Assembly: GCA_963746325.1 (NCBI GenBank)
Contig: CAVVBC010000036.1
Span: 62,001-126,000, forward strand
Direction: 5' to 3'
DNA: 64,000 nucleotides
DNA from: RPQJ01 sp963746325
GTDB lineage: Bacteria; Pseudomonadota; Gammaproteobacteria; Steroidobacterales; Steroidobacteraceae
Each line of letters begins with the position of its first letter. Position 1 is the stretch's first letter. The notes under the pieces were generated by a model. It was given only the letters and a program-made list of their open reading frames with translations. It did no database searches and was not told where the DNA came from. The position numbers were made by a program, and so were the translations under genes. Shown here piece after piece: positions 43,521 to 52,369 of this stretch.

Positions 43521-43590
43521 GGCTGCGGGACCTGCCTGCAAAATTGGTGAAACTGGAGGGTGCGCATAGTGACGGGACCGGCGGCCGATG

Positions 43591-44451
43591 TCACGCCCCG
43601 GGCCGGCCCGGCCACAAGCCCGCGGTGCAGCGCTCGAGACCGGCCAGGTCGCGGTGCGTGGCGACCGCGGCGAACCCAGCACGCGCCAGCAGTTCACGGA
43701 CCGCCGGGCCCTGGCTGTCCCCGTGTTCCAAGATGAGGCCGCCGCCCGGCACGAGGTGGGTTCCAGCCGCTGCCGCGATGACGCGCAAGGCCGCGAGGCC
43801 GTCGGCGCCGGCGAACAGCGCACCGCGCGGCTCGTATCGACGCACGGCCGCCTCGACGCGGGCATCGTCCTCGGCAATGTAAGGCGGATTCGCCACTACC
43901 AGTTCGAACTGCTCGCCCGCGACCGGCGCGAACCAGTGGCCCTGCTTGAACTCCACGTTCGTCAGCTGCAGCTGCGCGGCATTGCGTGTCGCGATGGCGA
44001 GTGCGGGTCCTGCAATGTCGGTGCCGGTGATGTGCGCGCAGGGACGTTCATGCGCGACGGCCAGCGCGATGGCCCCGCTGCCGGTGCCGAGATCGAGGAT
44101 GCGAGCCGGGGAATCACGTGGCACGCGCTGCAGCGCCAGTTCGACGACGAGTTCGGTCTCGGGCCGTGGCACCAGCACGTCGGGCGAGACGGCGAGCGTG
44201 AGCGACCAGAATTCCTTCTCGCCGAGGATGTAGGCCACCGGCTCGCCTTGGGCGCGTCGCGTGACGTAAGCCTCGTAGCGATCCGTGGCGTCGCAGTCGA
44301 GGATGCGCTCGTCGGCGTGGCCGAGCAGCCACGCGCGTGAGCGCCTGAGTGCGGCGCCGAGCAGGATCTCGGCTTCGAGCCGCGCCTGGTCGGTGACGCG
44401 CTGCAGGCGTGCAATGCCCTCGTCGATCAGCCGGGAGACTTCAGTGGCCAT
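43591..44451 (-). CDS. prmC: peptide chain release factor N5-glutamine methyltransferase
   Basis: PrmC methylates the glutamine of the GGQ motif in RF1 and RF2. The 286-residue protein has an N-terminal helical RF-binding domain, VLVPRPETELVVELAL, the SAM loop ILDLGTGSGAIALA, and the catalytic VVANPPYIAEDD. The start at 44451 lies only 6 nt after a heptamer array and lacks a Shine-Dalgarno sequence. It follows prfA, whose product is its substrate, in the conserved hemA-prfA-prmC order. Confidence 0.96.
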   Translation of the reverse strand: MATEVSRLIDEGIARLQRVTDQARLEAEILLGAALRRSRAWLLGHADERILDCDATDRYEAYVTRRAQGEPVAYILGEKEFWSLTLAVSPDVLVPRPETELVVELALQRVPRDSPARILDLGTGSGAIALAVAHERPCAHITGTDIAGPALAIATRNAAQLQLTNVEFKQGHWFAPVAGEQFELVVANPPYIAEDDARVEAAVRRYEPRGALFAGADGLAALRVIAAAAGTHLVPGGGLILEHGDSQGPAVRELLARAGFAAVATHRDLAGLERCTAGLWPGRPGA

Positions 44452-44457
44452 GCGGCG

Positions 44458-44560
44458 AAGTGAATAGTGAATAGTGAATAGTGAGCAGTAGGATGAGCGG
44501 CTGCAACAGCTACGAACGCTGTGCCTCTGACTATTCACCAGTCACTATTCACTAGTCACT
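44458..44560. repeat. inverted heptamer arrays (TATTCAC type) between prfA and prmC
   Basis: AGTGAATAGTGAATAGTGA (from 44459) has a 7-nt period GTGAATA; about 50 nt further CTATTCACCAGTCACTATTC (from 44531) and the following TAGTCACT have the same period in the opposite sense. The arms pair over about 23 bp with three mismatches. Read along the genes, the TATTCAC side abuts the prmC start. Confidence 0.88.
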
Positions 44561-44569
44561 TCTGGCTGC

Positions 44570-45649
44570 TCACTCGAGCTGCGCCAGCTGTTCCGCCTGC
44601 CACTCCTGCTGCAGCGGGCCGATCACGTCGGCGAGCGCGCCTTCCATCACGGCCGCCAGCTGGTACAGCGTCAGGTTGATGCGGTGGTCCGTCACGCGCC
44701 CCTGCGGGAAGTTGTAGGTGCGGATGCGCTCGGAGCGATCGCCCGTGCCCACCTGCAGCTTGCGCTCCTGCGCCTGCTGCGCCGTCTGCTTCGACCGTTG
44801 CGCCTCGAGCAGCCGTGCGCGCAGCAGCGACATCGCGCGCGAACGATTCTTGTGCTGCGAGCGTTCGTCCTGGCATTCGACGACCACGCCCGTCGGCAGG
44901 TGCGTGATGCGGATGGCCGAGTCGGTCTTGTTGACGTGCTGGCCGCCCGCGCCCGACGCGCGGAACGTGTCGATGCGCAGTTCGGCCGGGTTGATCGGCA
45001 GGTCTTCGATTTCGTCGAGTTCGGGCAGGATCGCCACGGTGCAGGCAGACGTATGGATGCGGCCCTGCGCCTCCGTGGCCGGGACGCGCTGCACCCGGTG
45101 CGCGCCCGATTCGAACTTGAGTTTCGAATAGGCGCCCTGGCCCACGACCCGGCTGATGACCTCGCGGTACCCGCCGTGCTCACCCGCGCTTTCCGACAGC
45201 ACTTCGACCTTCCAGCCCTGCCGCTCGGCGTAGCGCGAATACATCCGGAACAGGTCGCCCGCGAAGATCGCCGCCTCGTCGCCGCCCGTGCCGGCGCGGA
45301 TCTCGAGGAAGATGTTCGAGTCGTCGCGCGGGTCCTTGGGGATCAGCAGCCGCGTGAGTTCGGCATCTTCGGCCGCAAGGCGCTCGCGCAATTCGCGCAC
45401 CTCCTCGGCGGCGAGCTCGCGCATCTCCAGGTCGGCGCCTGCAGCCATGTCCTCGGCGGCGCGCAGTTCGCCCTCGAGGCGCGAAAACTCGCCAAAGCGT
45501 TGCGCGACGGACTCGAGCCGCGAGTATTCCATCGACAGTTCGCGGAACTGGCCCTGCTTCGCGATCACGCCGGGGTCGGCGAGCAGCGCGCCCACTTCCT
45601 CGAAGCGCTCGACCGTCTTCTCGAGACGGCGTCGGATCGACTCTTTCAT
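44570..45649 (-). CDS. prfA: peptide chain release factor 1
   Basis: RF1 ends translation at UAA and UAG. The 359-residue protein has the GGQ loop in RASGAGGQHVNKTDSAIR, where the Gln is methylated by PrmC, and a PxT-type recognition region (VQRVPATEAQGRIHTS). AGTGGDEAAIF marks the class-I RF core. Its ATG overlaps the hemA stop by one base. The coding end is followed by the heptamer spacer. Confidence 0.97.
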   Translation of the reverse strand: MKESIRRRLEKTVERFEEVGALLADPGVIAKQGQFRELSMEYSRLESVAQRFGEFSRLEGELRAAEDMAAGADLEMRELAAEEVRELRERLAAEDAELTRLLIPKDPRDDSNIFLEIRAGTGGDEAAIFAGDLFRMYSRYAERQGWKVEVLSESAGEHGGYREVISRVVGQGAYSKLKFESGAHRVQRVPATEAQGRIHTSACTVAILPELDEIEDLPINPAELRIDTFRASGAGGQHVNKTDSAIRITHLPTGVVVECQDERSQHKNRSRAMSLLRARLLEAQRSKQTAQQAQERKLQVGTGDRSERIRTYNFPQGRVTDHRINLTLYQLAAVMEGALADVIGPLQQEWQAEQLAQLE

Positions 45650-46908
45650 CAGTCGTGCGGCTGGTCGAGCCGGTAGATCTCGGCGATCGTCTCGATGATT
45701 TCGCCATCGCCGGTCTCGGCCGCATCGCGCAGCCGCTGGCTGGGCGCGTGGATCAACCGGTTCGTGAGCGTGTTGGCGAGGAAGTTCAGCACTTCGTCCT
45801 GCGACTTGCCGTGGACCAGCATCTGGCGTGCCTGCTCGAGCGTGCGCAGGCGCGTGCGCTCGGCGTCCTCGCGCAGGCGCCGGATCAGCGGGGCGGCATC
45901 GCGCGTGCGCATTGAATGCGTGAAGCGCTCGACCTCGGATTCGATCAGTTCGCCGGCCTCGCGCGCAGCCTGGCGCCGGCCTTCGAGGTTTTCGTTCACG
46001 ACCGACTGCAGGTCGTCCACCGTGAACAGGTAGACGTCCTCGAGCTCGGCCACGTCGGCGTCGATGTCGCGCGGCACGGCGATGTCGACCATGAACATCG
46101 GCCTGCGCTTGCGCGCGCGCAGCGCCTGCTCGGTCATGTGCCGGGTGATGATCGAATGCGGGGCAGCGGTGGAAGCCACGACGATGTCGGCTTCCTTGAG
46201 GTGGTTCGGGATCTCGTCGAGCCCGATGGCGAAGCCGTGGAACTCGGCCGCCAGCTCCCGCGCGCGATCGATGCTGCGATTGGCGATGATCATGCGGCGC
46301 AGGCCGTCCGCGTGCAGGTGGCGTGCCGCCAGCGCAACGGTCTCGCCGGCGCCGACGAACAGCGCCGTGCGGTTCTCGAAGCTCGCGAACACCGTGCGGG
46401 CCATTGCGACCGCCGCCGAGGCGACCGAGACCGCATTGGCGCCGATCTTGGTTTCGGTGCGCACCCGCTTGGCGACGGAGAACGCGGACTGGAACAGCCG
46501 GTTCAGGACCGGGCCGGTGGTGCCGGCTTCCTGCGCGACTCGATAAGCGTCCTTGAGCTGGCCCAGGATCTGCGGTTCACCAAGCACCATCGAATCGAGA
46601 CCGGACGCGACGGAGAAGGCGTGGCTCACGGCTTTCTGTTCGCCGTGGTGATACAGGCTGTGCTCGAGCGACGCCCCTAGCCCGTGATAACGCTGCAGCC
46701 AGGCGCCGAGTTCGGCCTGGCCGAGGCTGGTGGTCACGCAATAGAGTTCGGTACGGTTGCAGGTCGAGACGATGACCGTCTCCTGCACGTCGGGGATGCC
46801 GCGCAATTGTTGCAAAGCGTCCGGGATGCGAGCCGGCTCGAAGACCACGCGCTCACGCACTTCGACGGGAGCGGTGCGGTGGTTGATGCCGACGACGACG
46901 AGAGACAT
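45649..46908 (-). CDS. hemA: glutamyl-tRNA reductase
   Basis: HemA reduces glutamyl-tRNA(Glu) to glutamate-1-semialdehyde, the first committed step of tetrapyrrole synthesis by the C5 route. The 419-residue protein has GINHRTAPVEVRE, the catalytic Cys in VSTCNRTELY, GEPQILGQLKDAY, the NADPH loop FVGAGETVALAARHL and a C-terminal dimerisation helix. ATG 46908 gives MSLVVVGINHRTAP. It is divergent from the TPR lipoprotein gene, with 89 bp between them, the same layout as hemA-lolB in enterobacteria. Confidence 0.97.
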   Translation of the reverse strand: MSLVVVGINHRTAPVEVRERVVFEPARIPDALQQLRGIPDVQETVIVSTCNRTELYCVTTSLGQAELGAWLQRYHGLGASLEHSLYHHGEQKAVSHAFSVASGLDSMVLGEPQILGQLKDAYRVAQEAGTTGPVLNRLFQSAFSVAKRVRTETKIGANAVSVASAAVAMARTVFASFENRTALFVGAGETVALAARHLHADGLRRMIIANRSIDRARELAAEFHGFAIGLDEIPNHLKEADIVVASTAAPHSIITRHMTEQALRARKRRPMFMVDIAVPRDIDADVAELEDVYLFTVDDLQSVVNENLEGRRQAAREAGELIESEVERFTHSMRTRDAAPLIRRLREDAERTRLRTLEQARQMLVHGKSQDEVLNFLANTLTNRLIHAPSQRLRDAAETGDGEIIETIAEIYRLDQPHD

Positions 46909-46982
46909 CCGGGACTCGGTCTGGAAAGACGCGAAATTCTGGGTGAACGGACCCCGCAACACAAGCTGCGCCGTGCTTCGGC

Positions 46983-46988
46983 TATAGT
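46983..46988 (+). promoter_or_regulatory. -10 box of the TPR lipoprotein gene
   Basis: TATAGT ends 9 nt before the ATG at 46998. A start of transcription 6-8 nt downstream would leave almost no leader. No strong -35 is seen. Confidence 0.4.
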
Positions 46989-46997
46989 TGCGGGGCC

Positions 46998-48686
46998 ATG
47001 CCTATCCGCATTTCCCGTGCATTCAGTAGCGCCCTGGGCGCCCTCGCCATCGGCCTCGTTGCGGCTTGCGCAGCAACGCCGCCCCCTGGCGCAGGCCTCA
47101 CCGACGCGCAGCTGACGCCCGAATCCACCCAGGCTGCCGCTGATGCGGCGTTCGAGCGGGGCGACTTTCCGGCGGGGGCCAGGCTCTATCGCGAGGCCGC
47201 CCAGCGCTCGGAAGACGAGGCCACGGCGGAACAGGCCACGCGCGCGGCGTTCGACCACACGCAGCTGCAGGAGGCCGGCCTGGCGGCCGCGCGCTGGCTC
47301 GAATTGAACCCGACCAGCGAAAACGCGCACCGCTATGCCGGGATCGTCGCGCTCAAGCTGCATCGGCTCGATGAGTCCGAGCAACAGTTCGGTTACCTGC
47401 TCGACACCATCTACATCAGCCCGGCCGCCGGCTTCCTGGCGCTGCTGCCGGTCATCGGTGACGAGGGCGTGGCCACGGACGTGATGGAGTTGTTCCGGCG
47501 CCTGTCGGCGCGCCACCCCGACGTCGCCGAGGGCTACTACGCCTACGGCAGCGCGGCACTGCGGGCCGACAACTACGCGGCGGCGGAAGCCGCGGCGGCC
47601 ACTGCGGTCGCCAAGGCGCCGTACTGGAAGCCGGCGAAAATGCTGCACGCGCGCACACTGATCGCCAGCGGCAAGGACGAAGCCGGGCTCGCGCTGGCGC
47701 GCGACCTCGTCACCGCACCGGACTCCGACATCGGCACGCACCTCGAGTACGCGCTGCTCCTGTCCGCGACCGGACGGGACGAGGAGGCGCGCGCGATGCT
47801 CACTCCTTACGCCACGGGCAAGACCGTGCTGCCCGCTGCGGTGCGCACGCTCGGTGCAATGGACCTTGACGCGGGCAACCTCGATGCGGCGACAGTGCAG
47901 TTCGAGAACCTCCTCGCCACGGGGGCGCAGTCGTACGAGGCGCTGTACTTCCTGGGAGTGATCGCCGAGCGGCGCAAGGACGACGAGCGCGCCGTGCGGT
48001 ATTACAGCCGTGTCGCAGGGGGCAATTACCACCTCGTCGCGCAGCAGCGGGTCGCCCGCATCAAGGCCGTGCAGTCCGGCACCGAGGCGGGCCTGGCGCA
48101 CCTCGATGAGCTGGCGCGCACGCAGCCGGAGCTGGCGCCCGACATCTACGCGGCCAAGGCCGCGCTGCTCGAATGGCGGGACGACACGCGCCGCGCCGGC
48201 CAGCAGTACGAAGCAGGCCTCGAGCGCTACCCGGATGCGCTCGAACTGCGCCTCAATCGCGCTTTTTTCCTCGAGCGAACGGGCAAGCAGGACGCGGCGA
48301 TCCGTGACTTGCGTGCGCTGCTGGCCGAGCGCCCGGGCGACTCCCACATCCAGAACGCGCTCGGCTACACGCTGGCAGACCGCAACAGGAGTCTGGCCGA
48401 GGCACGGCAACTGCTCACTGCGGCGCTGGCGCAATCGCCTGACAGTGCCGCCGTGCTCGACAGCATGGGCTGGCTGCTTTACCGCGAAGGCCAGTACCCG
48501 GAGGCGCTTGCCCACCTGCGGCGCGCGGGCGAATCCGGCTCGGATCCGGAAATCGACCTGCACATCGGCGAGGTGCAGTGGGCCATGGGCGACCAGGCGG
48601 CGGCGCGCAAGACGTGGGCGGCCGCCCTCGAAAACGCGCCCGAAAACGAGAAGCTGCGCCTGCGCCTCGAGCGGGCAGGCCCGTAA
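46998..48686 (+). CDS. tetratricopeptide-repeat lipoprotein
   Basis: A 562-residue exported protein with a lipobox (LVAAC, Cys24) and about ten tetratricopeptide-like helical pairs. Clear units include AAFERGDFPAGARLYREAA, YAYGSAALRADNYAAAE, LGVIAERRKDDERAVRYYS and the C-terminal VLDSMGWLLYREGQYPEAL. Such proteins are commonly encoded upstream of lolB in gammaproteobacteria. The usual interpretation is a scaffold in the periplasm or at the outer membrane; no enzyme motif is present. lolB follows after 16 nt, so the two are probably co-transcribed. Confidence 0.9.
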   Translation: MPIRISRAFSSALGALAIGLVAACAATPPPGAGLTDAQLTPESTQAAADAAFERGDFPAGARLYREAAQRSEDEATAEQATRAAFDHTQLQEAGLAAARWLELNPTSENAHRYAGIVALKLHRLDESEQQFGYLLDTIYISPAAGFLALLPVIGDEGVATDVMELFRRLSARHPDVAEGYYAYGSAALRADNYAAAEAAAATAVAKAPYWKPAKMLHARTLIASGKDEAGLALARDLVTAPDSDIGTHLEYALLLSATGRDEEARAMLTPYATGKTVLPAAVRTLGAMDLDAGNLDAATVQFENLLATGAQSYEALYFLGVIAERRKDDERAVRYYSRVAGGNYHLVAQQRVARIKAVQSGTEAGLAHLDELARTQPELAPDIYAAKAALLEWRDDTRRAGQQYEAGLERYPDALELRLNRAFFLERTGKQDAAIRDLRALLAERPGDSHIQNALGYTLADRNRSLAEARQLLTAALAQSPDSAAVLDSMGWLLYREGQYPEALAHLRRAGESGSDPEIDLHIGEVQWAMGDQAAARKTWAAALENAPENEKLRLRLERAGP

Positions 48687-48702
48687 GGCGAAGCGTCGCG
48701 TC

Positions 48703-49293
48703 GTGACCCGTCTGCGTGCCACGTGCGGTCTGCTCGTATCCAGCCTGTGGGTGATGGGCTGTGCGACGACGGTCATTGATTCGCCGCCAGGCCAGCGCGT
48801 CGCCGACCCGGACGTATTGACGCAGTGGACGGCCAAGGGTCGCATCGCACTCGTCGCGCAGGGTGACGGGGGCAGCGGCAGTTTCGTCTGGCAGCAGCGG
48901 TCCGAGCGCACGGAACTCATGGTGCGCGGGCCGCTCGGGGCCGGCGGCCTGCAGGTCGTCACCGACGGTACCTCGCTGCAGCTGACCGACGGCGCGGGCC
49001 AGCCGCTCGATGGCGATGCGGCGCGTGCGGCGCTGGAGCGTCGGCTGGGCGTCACGCTGCCGCTCGACGCATTGCGCTACTGGATGCTCGGCATCGCCGC
49101 CCCCGAATCTGCAGGCGGGTTCGTGCAGCCGGCGACAGGCGCCACGCCGGGCTTCGTCCAGGGCGGCTGGGTGGTCAGTTACGACGTTCTCGGCGCGCAG
49201 GCGGGCTGGCGGTTGCCGTCGCGCTTCAGCGCCACGACCGGTGCGACGCGCGTGCGCATCGTGGTCGACGATTGGGTCCTGCCCGCGCCATGA
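48703..49293 (+). CDS. lolB: outer-membrane lipoprotein receptor LolB
   Basis: LolB takes lipoproteins from the carrier LolA and inserts them in the outer membrane, and is itself a lipoprotein. GTG 48703 gives 196 residues with a lipobox ending VMGC. The mature part has WTAKGRIALVAQGDGGSGSF, FVWQQRSERTELMVRGPLG and RYWMLGIAAPE, in line with the family's incomplete beta-barrel. The stop overlaps the ispE ATG (ATGA). The order lolB-ispE-prs is conserved. Confidence 0.93.
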   Translation: MTRLRATCGLLVSSLWVMGCATTVIDSPPGQRVADPDVLTQWTAKGRIALVAQGDGGSGSFVWQQRSERTELMVRGPLGAGGLQVVTDGTSLQLTDGAGQPLDGDAARAALERRLGVTLPLDALRYWMLGIAAPESAGGFVQPATGATPGFVQGGWVVSYDVLGAQAGWRLPSRFSATTGATRVRIVVDDWVLPAP

Positions 49294-50177
49294 ACCGGAC
49301 GCTGGGACATCCGGCGCCCTGGCCGGCCCCCGGCAAGCTGAACCTGTTCCTGCACGTCGTGGGCCGGCGACCCGACGGCTACCACGAGCTGCAGACGGCG
49401 TTTCAGTTCATCGATCTCTGGGATTCGATCCGCTTCTACCAGCGGCCGCCGGGGGTCATCGAGCGCCTGGGCTCGCTCCCGGGCGTGCCCGCGGACGCGG
49501 ACCTGACCGTGCGTGCCGCCAGGCGATTGGCCCTGGCTGCCGCCGAAACAGGGGTGCCCCTGATGCAGGGGGTGGCAATCCAGGTCGAAAAGCGGCTCCC
49601 GATGGGCGGGGGCGTGGGCGGTGGCAGCTCGGATGCCGCCACCGTGCTCGTCGCCCTGAACCAACTGTGGGGCACCGGGTTCTCGCCGGAGCGATTGGCC
49701 GAGCTGGGGCTCGAACTCGGCGCCGACGTGCCGGTTTTCGTGCATTCGCGGGCGGCCTGGGCCGAGGGTGTCGGTGAGCGGCTGGTACCCGTCGACTTTC
49801 CCGAGCCGGTGTACCTGCTGTTGCGACCCGACGTCGCCATCAGCACGGCCGATGTGTTCAAAGCCCCTGAATTGACAAGGGATTCTCCGGTGCTCACAAT
49901 TGCCGGTTTCCTGCAGGCCGGTGGTCGGAACGACTGCGAACCCGTGGTGCGCAAGCAATACCCGGCGGTCGCAGACGCGCTCGACTGGCTCGGTCGCTTC
50001 GGCTCTGCGCGCCTCACTGGCACCGGGTCCTGCGTGTTCGCGGTGATGGTGGACGTGGCGCAGGCCGAAGCCGTGCTCGCTGGCAGGCCCGCTGGATGGC
50101 AGGGCTGGGCGACGCGTGGCCTCAACCGGTCGCCGCTCGCTGCACGTCTGCAGTTCGAGCAGCAGGCCGGCCGCTGA
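49290..50177 (+). CDS. ispE: 4-diphosphocytidyl-2-C-methyl-D-erythritol kinase
   Basis: IspE phosphorylates CDP-methylerythritol in the non-mevalonate isoprenoid pathway. The 295-residue GHMP kinase shows PAPGKLNLFLHVVGRRPDGYH, the ATP loop LPMGGGVGGGSSDAATVL, LGADVPVFVHSRAAW and the C-terminal LTGTGSCVFAV. The start at 49290 overlaps the lolB stop. A tRNA-Gln gene follows after 51 bp. Confidence 0.96.
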   Translation: MNRTLGHPAPWPAPGKLNLFLHVVGRRPDGYHELQTAFQFIDLWDSIRFYQRPPGVIERLGSLPGVPADADLTVRAARRLALAAAETGVPLMQGVAIQVEKRLPMGGGVGGGSSDAATVLVALNQLWGTGFSPERLAELGLELGADVPVFVHSRAAWAEGVGERLVPVDFPEPVYLLLRPDVAISTADVFKAPELTRDSPVLTIAGFLQAGGRNDCEPVVRKQYPAVADALDWLGRFGSARLTGTGSCVFAVMVDVAQAEAVLAGRPAGWQGWATRGLNRSPLAARLQFEQQAGR

Positions 50178-50228
50178 CGGATGGTGCTGGGGCGGGACGA
50201 CGACGACGGGCTGAAGTGACGAACGCGT

Positions 50229-50303
50229 TGGGGTGTCGCCAAGTGGTAAGGCAGCGGGTTTTGATCCCGCCATTCGGAGGTTCGAATCCTTCCACCCCAG
50301 CCA
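50229..50303 (+). tRNA. tRNA-Gln (anticodon TTG)
   Basis: A 75-nt cloverleaf: acceptor TGGGGTG pairs with CACCCCA, the anticodon stem GCGGG/CCCGC encloses TTTTGAT, and the T arm has GGTTCGAATCC. The CCA end is encoded. It sits between ispE and prs, its usual place in many gammaproteobacteria. Confidence 0.97.
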
Positions 50304-50363
50304 AACTGGAACTGTAATGGCCAACCGGCAATGGCGGACCGATTGAACGGGAGAGGCAGGTAG

Positions 50364-51317
50364 ATGGACGGCCCGATGATGGCGGTGTTCACGGGCAACG
50401 CGAACCCGCAGCTGGCGCAGGACATCTCGCGCTACCTGCAGGTGCCGCTCGGCCGTGCGCATGTCGGACGCTTCAGTGACGGCGAGATCACCGTCGAGCT
50501 GATGGAGAACGTGCGCGGCCGCGACGTCTTCATCGTGCAGTCGACGTGCCCGCCGGCGAACGACACGCTGATGGAACTGCTGGTGATGGTCGACGCCTGT
50601 CGCCGTGCATCGGCAGCCCGCATCACGGCAGTGGTGCCGTACTACGGCTACGCCCGCCAGGATCGCCGCCCGCGCGCCACGCGCGTCGCGATCACGGCCA
50701 AGGTGGTGGCCAACATGCTCGCCAGCGTGGGCGTGCATCGGGTGCTGACGGTCGACCTGCACGCGGACCAGATCCAGGGGTTCTTCGACATCCCCGTGGA
50801 CAACGTGTACTCGTCGCCGGTGCTGCTCGGCGAGGTGTGGCGGCAGAAGTACGACGACCTCGTCGTGGTCTCGCCGGACGTGGGTGGCGTGGTGCGCGCG
50901 CGTGCGATCGCGAAGCGCCTCGACGACGCGGACCTCGCGATCATCGACAAGCGCCGCGCGCGGGCGAACGTGTCGGAGGTGATGAACATCATCGGCGAGG
51001 TCGAGGGCAAGACCTGTGTCCTCGTCGACGACATGGTGGATACCGCGGGCACGCTGTGCCACGCGGCGAAGGCGTTGAAGGACCACGGCGCGAAACGCGT
51101 CGCGGCCTACATCACCCATCCGGTGCTCTCGGGCCCCGCGGTGGAACGCATCGAGGAGTCGGCGCTCGACGAGCTGGTGGTGACGGACACGATCCCGTTG
51201 CGCGAGAACGCGCAGGCGTGCCGCAAGATCCGCCAGCTGTCGGTCGCGGGCTTGCTGGCGGAGACGATGCGACGGATCAGGGACGAGGAGAGCGTGAGCT
51301 CGCTCTACTTGGACTGA
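50364..51317 (+). CDS. prs: ribose-phosphate pyrophosphokinase (class I)
   Basis: Prs makes phosphoribosyl pyrophosphate from ribose 5-phosphate and ATP, used for purines, pyrimidines, histidine, tryptophan and NAD. The 317-residue product has GRFSDGEITVELMENVRG, the YYGYARQDRRPR ATP loop, TVDLHADQIQGFF and the PRPP loop CVLVDDMVDTAGT. A good ribosome-binding sequence (GGGAGAGGCAGG) precedes the ATG at 50364. A second, divergent PRPP synthetase gene is found at 62496. Confidence 0.97.
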   Translation: MDGPMMAVFTGNANPQLAQDISRYLQVPLGRAHVGRFSDGEITVELMENVRGRDVFIVQSTCPPANDTLMELLVMVDACRRASAARITAVVPYYGYARQDRRPRATRVAITAKVVANMLASVGVHRVLTVDLHADQIQGFFDIPVDNVYSSPVLLGEVWRQKYDDLVVVSPDVGGVVRARAIAKRLDDADLAIIDKRRARANVSEVMNIIGEVEGKTCVLVDDMVDTAGTLCHAAKALKDHGAKRVAAYITHPVLSGPAVERIEESALDELVVTDTIPLRENAQACRKIRQLSVAGLLAETMRRIRDEESVSSLYLD

Positions 51318-51324
51318 CGGTAAG

Positions 51325-51449
51325 GATTAGAGGGGTTAGGGGATAGGGGCTAGGGGTTAGGAAAGCAGGGCGGTGTCGCGCGTCGCGCAGAGCTCTCCCG
51401 CGCAGCGCGTCGTTCCGACTAACCCCTAGCCCCTAACCCCTAACCCCTT
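51325..51449. repeat. inverted heptamer arrays (CTAACCC type) between prs and rplY
   Basis: The left array (51331-51360, GGGGTTA and GGGGCTA units) pairs with the right array (51419-51448) over 30 bp with one mismatch, at 51343. The loop of 58 nt is GC-rich. The right array is followed by 63 nt with a normal leader for rplY. Confidence 0.94.
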
Positions 51450-51512
51450 TCTGGTGTGCCGCGGTACTGGTCGCGGACTGCGGCGGCTTGTTGTAGTTAA
51501 TTGGAGAAGCTT

Positions 51513-52241
51513 ATGAAAACTGCATTCGAACTCGTCGCCGAGTTCCGTGACGCGCAGGGCAAAGGTGCGAGCCGCCGCCTGCGTCACGCGGAACAAGGTC
51601 CCGGCCATCCTCTACGGTGGCCACCGTGATCCGCGCGCGCTGTCGCTCGATCACACCAAGCTGCTGCTGATGCTCGACAACGAGCGTTTCTACTCGACGA
51701 TCATCAACCTCAAGGTCGGCGAGCTGAACCAGGCCGCCATCCTCAAGGACGTGCAGCGTCACCCGGCGAAGAACGCCATCGTGCACGTCGACCTGCAGCG
51801 CGTACTCGACGACGAGAAGATCCGCATCACGATCCCGCTGCACTTCAAGGGCGAGGCCGGTTCGCCGGGCGTCAAGAAGGGCGGCGTCGTTTCGCACCTG
51901 CGCAACGACGTCGAGATCACCTGCTTGCCGAAGGACCTGCCGGAGTTCATCGAAGTCGACCTGTCGGGCGTCGAGCTGAACCAGATGCTTTACCTCGCCG
52001 ACCTGACGGTGCCGGCGGGCGTCGAGATCCCCGAACTGACGCACGGCCGCAATTCGCCGATCGTCTCGATCCACCACGCGCGCGCTTCCGAGGAACCGGA
52101 AGTGGCAGCGACGGCGGACGCGGCGGCAGCGGCGGCAGCGGCGCGGCCCCGGCGGCGGGTGCGAAGCCGGCGGCGGGCGCCAAGCCGGCTGCGGCGGCTG
52201 CAAAGCCGGCGGCCGACGCCAAGAAGGACGCCAAGAAGTAA
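51513..52241 (+). CDS. rplY: 50S ribosomal protein bL25, long (Ctc/TL5) form, two frameshifts
   Basis: bL25 binds 5S rRNA. The gene starts at ATG 51513 with a good ribosome-binding sequence (TTGGAGAAG) and MKTAFELVAEFRDAQGKGASRR cut to its first part MKTAFELVAEFRDAQGKGAS. The frame must shift near 51590 (one extra G) to reach NKVPAILYGGHRDPRALSL. The C-terminal beta domain of the long form follows (RITIPLHFKGEAGSPGVKKG). A second shift near 52100-52150 in a GC-rich run leads to a tail of Ala/Pro/Lys repeats ending DAKKDAKK at 52241. About 242 residues in all. Confidence 0.9.
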
Positions 52242-52253
52242 TTCCTTGCTCCT

Positions 52254-52287
52254 CCCTCTCCCGGTCTCCGGGAGAGGGCGGGGTGAG
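52254..52287 (+). repeat. CCCTCTCCC hairpin repeat, copy 1
   Basis: CCCTCTCCCGG (52254-52264) and CCGGGAGAGGG (52268-52278) form an 11-bp stem, followed by GGGGTGAGG. The same layout appears after ychF at 54138. This type of intergenic repeat is widespread in high-GC proteobacteria. Confidence 0.75.
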
Positions 52288-52309
52288 GGCCTGCGACCTC
52301 GGGAGTCAC

Positions 52310-52345
52310 GGGCCGCCCGTCACGGGGCGGCCCGATTTCTTTTAT
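52310..52345 (+). terminator. rho-independent terminator after rplY
   Basis: GGGCCGCCC (52310-52318) and GGGCGGCCC (52325-52333) form a 9-bp GC stem with a 6-nt loop, followed by GATTTCTTTTAT. It would end prs-rplY transcripts ahead of pth. Confidence 0.8.
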
Positions 52346-52369
52346 CCAGGCAGAACGATCGAAATCATC

